Shown here one piece after another: positions 4,689 to 6,545 of a stretch of 6,545 nt of DNA. Position numbers and translations under genes: made by a program. The notes beneath the pieces were generated by a model, which did not search any database, had not been told where the DNA came from, and saw only the letters and a program-made list of their open reading frames with translations. The stretch lies in contig CATXZX010000108.1 of the NCBI GenBank assembly GCA_958404085.1, positions 1 through 6,545 of the forward strand, written 5' to 3'. This DNA is from an uncultured Prevotellaceae bacterium. Its GTDB lineage: Bacteria > Bacteroidota > Bacteroidia > Bacteroidales > Bacteroidaceae. Each line of letters begins with the position of its first letter. Within the stretch, counting starts at the first letter, position 1.

Positions 4689-6545
4689 ATGAAGCATTTC
4701 CGCGTATACCTCATTTTTCTACTGGCGACCCTCAGCCTGCCCGCATGGAGCCAATTTCAAAATCCCGTTACCTTCTCCGTCAGCCAAAAACGCATTTCGG
4801 CATCCGAAATAGACATTATTTTTTCGGGAAGCGCCGAACGAGGCTGGCACATCTACTCAACCAATATTCCGGACGGAGGACCGACAAAGGCTTCCTTCAC
4901 CGTGGAAGAAGCCCAAGGAGCTGAACCAGTTGGAAAATTAAAGCCCGTTGGTAACGAAAAAGAGGCCTTCGACCCCATTTTCGACATGAAAGTCCGTTTT
5001 TTCGAGGGTGAAGTACAATTTATACAGCGTATCCGTCTGACTGCGCCCACCTATAAACTGAAAGGCTACCTTGAATTCGGAGCCTGCAACGACGAAAACT
5101 GTCTTCCGCCTACCTCCGTCGACGTAAAAGTCAGCGGCTCAGACGGACCCAAAGAAGACAAAGCGCAACCGGCACCGACGGTTGCCGAAAAAAAAGAACC
5201 GGAAAAAACCGTTCCGGCACAGGAAACACCGTTTAGCCCCCTAATAAAACAAAATGACCCCAAAGCCGATGCCGTAACCGGTGCCACCGTACAGAACAAC
5301 GCCGCAACCGCCGCAACGGATACTGCGGCCGCAGCCACTGCCGCAGTACCGGCCGACAATGACGGGCAGTCCTCCTGGTGGACACCTGTTACGGAAGAAC
5401 TGAAAACCTTCGGCGGACTGGCCAAAGACGCCGACCTCGGTTTCTGGATGATCTTCCTGCTCGGTTTCGCCGGCGGCCTGCTGGCCCTTTTCACCCCCTG
5501 CGTCTGGCCCATCATCCCCATGACGGTCAGTTTCTTCCTTAAACGCACAAAAGACCGCCGCAAAGGTATCCGCGATGCCGTCACCTACGGAATAGCCATT
5601 ATCGTCATCTACGTCAGCCTGGGCCTCATCATCACCAGCCTCTTCGGTGCCAGTGCCCTCAACGACCTATCCACCAACGCCGTATTCAACATCTTCTTCT
5701 TCCTGCTGCTGCTCACCTTCGCAGCCAGTTTCCTCGGCGGATTCGAAATCACGCTGCCCGCTTCGTGGAGCGCCGCAGTAGACAACAAGGCCGAGTCCAC
5801 AACTGGCCTGCTGAGCATCTTCCTGATGGCCTTCACCCTCTCATTAGTCTCTTTCTCCTGCACAGGCCCCATCATCGGCCTCCTGCTCGTACAGGTATCT
5901 ACCACCGGCAGCATCCTGGCCCCCACCATTGGCATGCTGGGCTTCGCCCTTGCGCTTGCCCTGCCCTTCACGCTCTTCGCCCTGTTCCCCACGTGGCTCA
6001 ACAGCGCCCCTAAAGGCGGAAGCTGGATGAACTGCATCAAAGTGACCCTCGGATTCCTCGAACTGGCCTTTGCACTGAAATTCTTCTCCGTGGCCGATCT
6101 GGCCTACGGCTGGCACCTGCTCGACCGCGAAACCTTCCTCTCCCTTTGGATCGTCATCTTCGCCCTCCTCGGCATGTACCTGCTCGGCCGCCTGAAGTTC
6201 CCGCACGATGACGACGACACCCGTACCACCGTTCCCCGCTTCTTCCTGGGCCTCTGCTCCCTCTCCTTTGCCGTCTACATGGTGCCCGGTTTGTGGGGCG
6301 CTCCGCTCAAGGCCGTCAGTGCCTTCGCCCCGCCCATGCACACCCAGGACTTCAATCTGAACACCAACGAAGTAAAGCCCCAGTTCCTCGACTTCGAGGA
6401 AGGCATGAGCCATGCCGCCGCACAAGGCAAGCCGGTATTCATAGACTTTACAGGACACGGATGCGTCAACTGCCGCAAAATGGAACAGGCCGTATGGACC
6501 GACCCGACGGTAGCCGGACTCCTGAGCAAAGACTACGTACTTATT
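4689..6545 (+). CDS. dsbD: Thiol:disulfide interchange protein DsbD, 3'-truncated by the window edge
   Basis: The frame is open for 619 codons to the window end. DsbD carries electrons from cytoplasmic thioredoxin across the inner membrane to periplasmic thiol proteins. A signal peptide (MKHFRVYLIFLLATLSLPAWS) precedes a periplasmic immunoglobulin-like alpha domain (about 22-147) with the redox pair Cys133 and Cys138 in FGACNDENCLPP. A Lys/Pro/Ala-rich linker (about 148-227) has a run of Ala and Thr near 205-220. The membrane domain (about 250-537, roughly eight segments) has its two redox cysteines at Cys271 in FTPCVWPIIP and Cys391 in SFSCTGP. The C-terminal thioredoxin-like gamma domain starts near 552 and shows FIDFTGHGCVNCRKME with the CxxC pair Cys592/Cys595. 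All six conserved cysteines are thus present. The sequence ends at KDYVLI, inside that domain, so the final part (perhaps 60-90 residues) lies outside. The start is the only ATG that gives a proper signal peptide, 20 bases from the predicted transcription start. Confidence 0.95.
   Translation, partial: MKHFRVYLIFLLATLSLPAWSQFQNPVTFSVSQKRISASEIDIIFSGSAERGWHIYSTNIPDGGPTKASFTVEEAQGAEPVGKLKPVGNEKEAFDPIFDMKVRFFEGEVQFIQRIRLTAPTYKLKGYLEFGACNDENCLPPTSVDVKVSGSDGPKEDKAQPAPTVAEKKEPEKTVPAQETPFSPLIKQNDPKADAVTGATVQNNAATAATDTAAAATAAVPADNDGQSSWWTPVTEELKTFGGLAKDADLGFWMIFLLGFAGGLLALFTPCVWPIIPMTVSFFLKRTKDRRKGIRDAVTYGIAIIVIYVSLGLIITSLFGASALNDLSTNAVFNIFFFLLLLTFAASFLGGFEITLPASWSAAVDNKAESTTGLLSIFLMAFTLSLVSFSCTGPIIGLLLVQVSTTGSILAPTIGMLGFALALALPFTLFALFPTWLNSAPKGGSWMNCIKVTLGFLELAFALKFFSVADLAYGWHLLDRETFLSLWIVIFALLGMYLLGRLKFPHDDDDTRTTVPRFFLGLCSLSFAVYMVPGLWGAPLKAVSAFAPPMHTQDFNLNTNEVKPQFLDFEEGMSHAAAQGKPVFIDFTGHGCVNCRKMEQAVWTDPTVAGLLSKDYVLI

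Noticed and set aside
5290..5360. Ala/Thr-rich repetitive stretch (GCC/GCA/ACC codons) in dsbD, considered as a tandem repeat.
   Set aside because: No fixed repeat unit; codons vary, so it reads as a low-complexity linker rather than a tandem repeat locus.
5844..6458. Minus-strand open frame of 204 codons opposite dsbD.
   Set aside because: Glu/Gly-rich translation typical of a shadow opposite a hydrophobic membrane domain; no domain recognised.

Overview
The window looks like a piece of a Bacteroidota chromosome, most likely Alistipes or a close Rikenellaceae relative. The genus is a guess from memory of protein style. The phylum is better supported: GC is in the mid-50s by eye, start codons sit behind A-rich stretches rather than strong Shine-Dalgarno sites, and the promoters read TTTG-N18/19-TAnnTTTG, which is the Bacteroidota -33/-7 pattern.

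Layout. (1) 20-1147 (+): a polytopic membrane protein of the DUF5009/COG4299 family, related to heparan-alpha-glucosaminide N-acetyltransferase. (2) 1146-1186: a perfect 12-bp hairpin terminator between this gene and the convergent next one. (3) 1207-1911 (-): a sirtuin (NAD-dependent protein deacylase). (4) 1912-2022: a short divergent promoter region. (5) 2023-4461 (+): three consecutive FKBP-type peptidyl-prolyl isomerases, predicted to be cytoplasmic, lipid-anchored and periplasmic in that order. They appear to form one transcription unit with a promoter at 1963-1992 and a strong intrinsic terminator at 4514-4548. (6) 4549-4688: an intergenic region with a good promoter (4631-4662) and an 11-bp inverted repeat. 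(7) 4689 to the window end (+): a DsbD-type thiol:disulfide interchange protein, cut by the window edge inside its C-terminal thioredoxin domain.

Functionally, the right two thirds is an envelope protein-folding neighbourhood. The FKBP trio would catalyse proline isomerisation in different compartments, and DsbD would carry reducing power from the cytoplasm to the periplasm. The left third (acyltransferase-like membrane protein and sirtuin) has no obvious link to this.

No wholly new system is evident. The points most worth checking are two substitutions at active-site positions of the sirtuin (TQNVE for TQN[I/V]D, and YxxL for YxxR) together with absent zinc cysteines, the repeated N-terminal module in two of the three FKBPs, and the inverted repeat overlapping the dsbD promoter. 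No tRNA, rRNA, CRISPR array or mobile element was seen.
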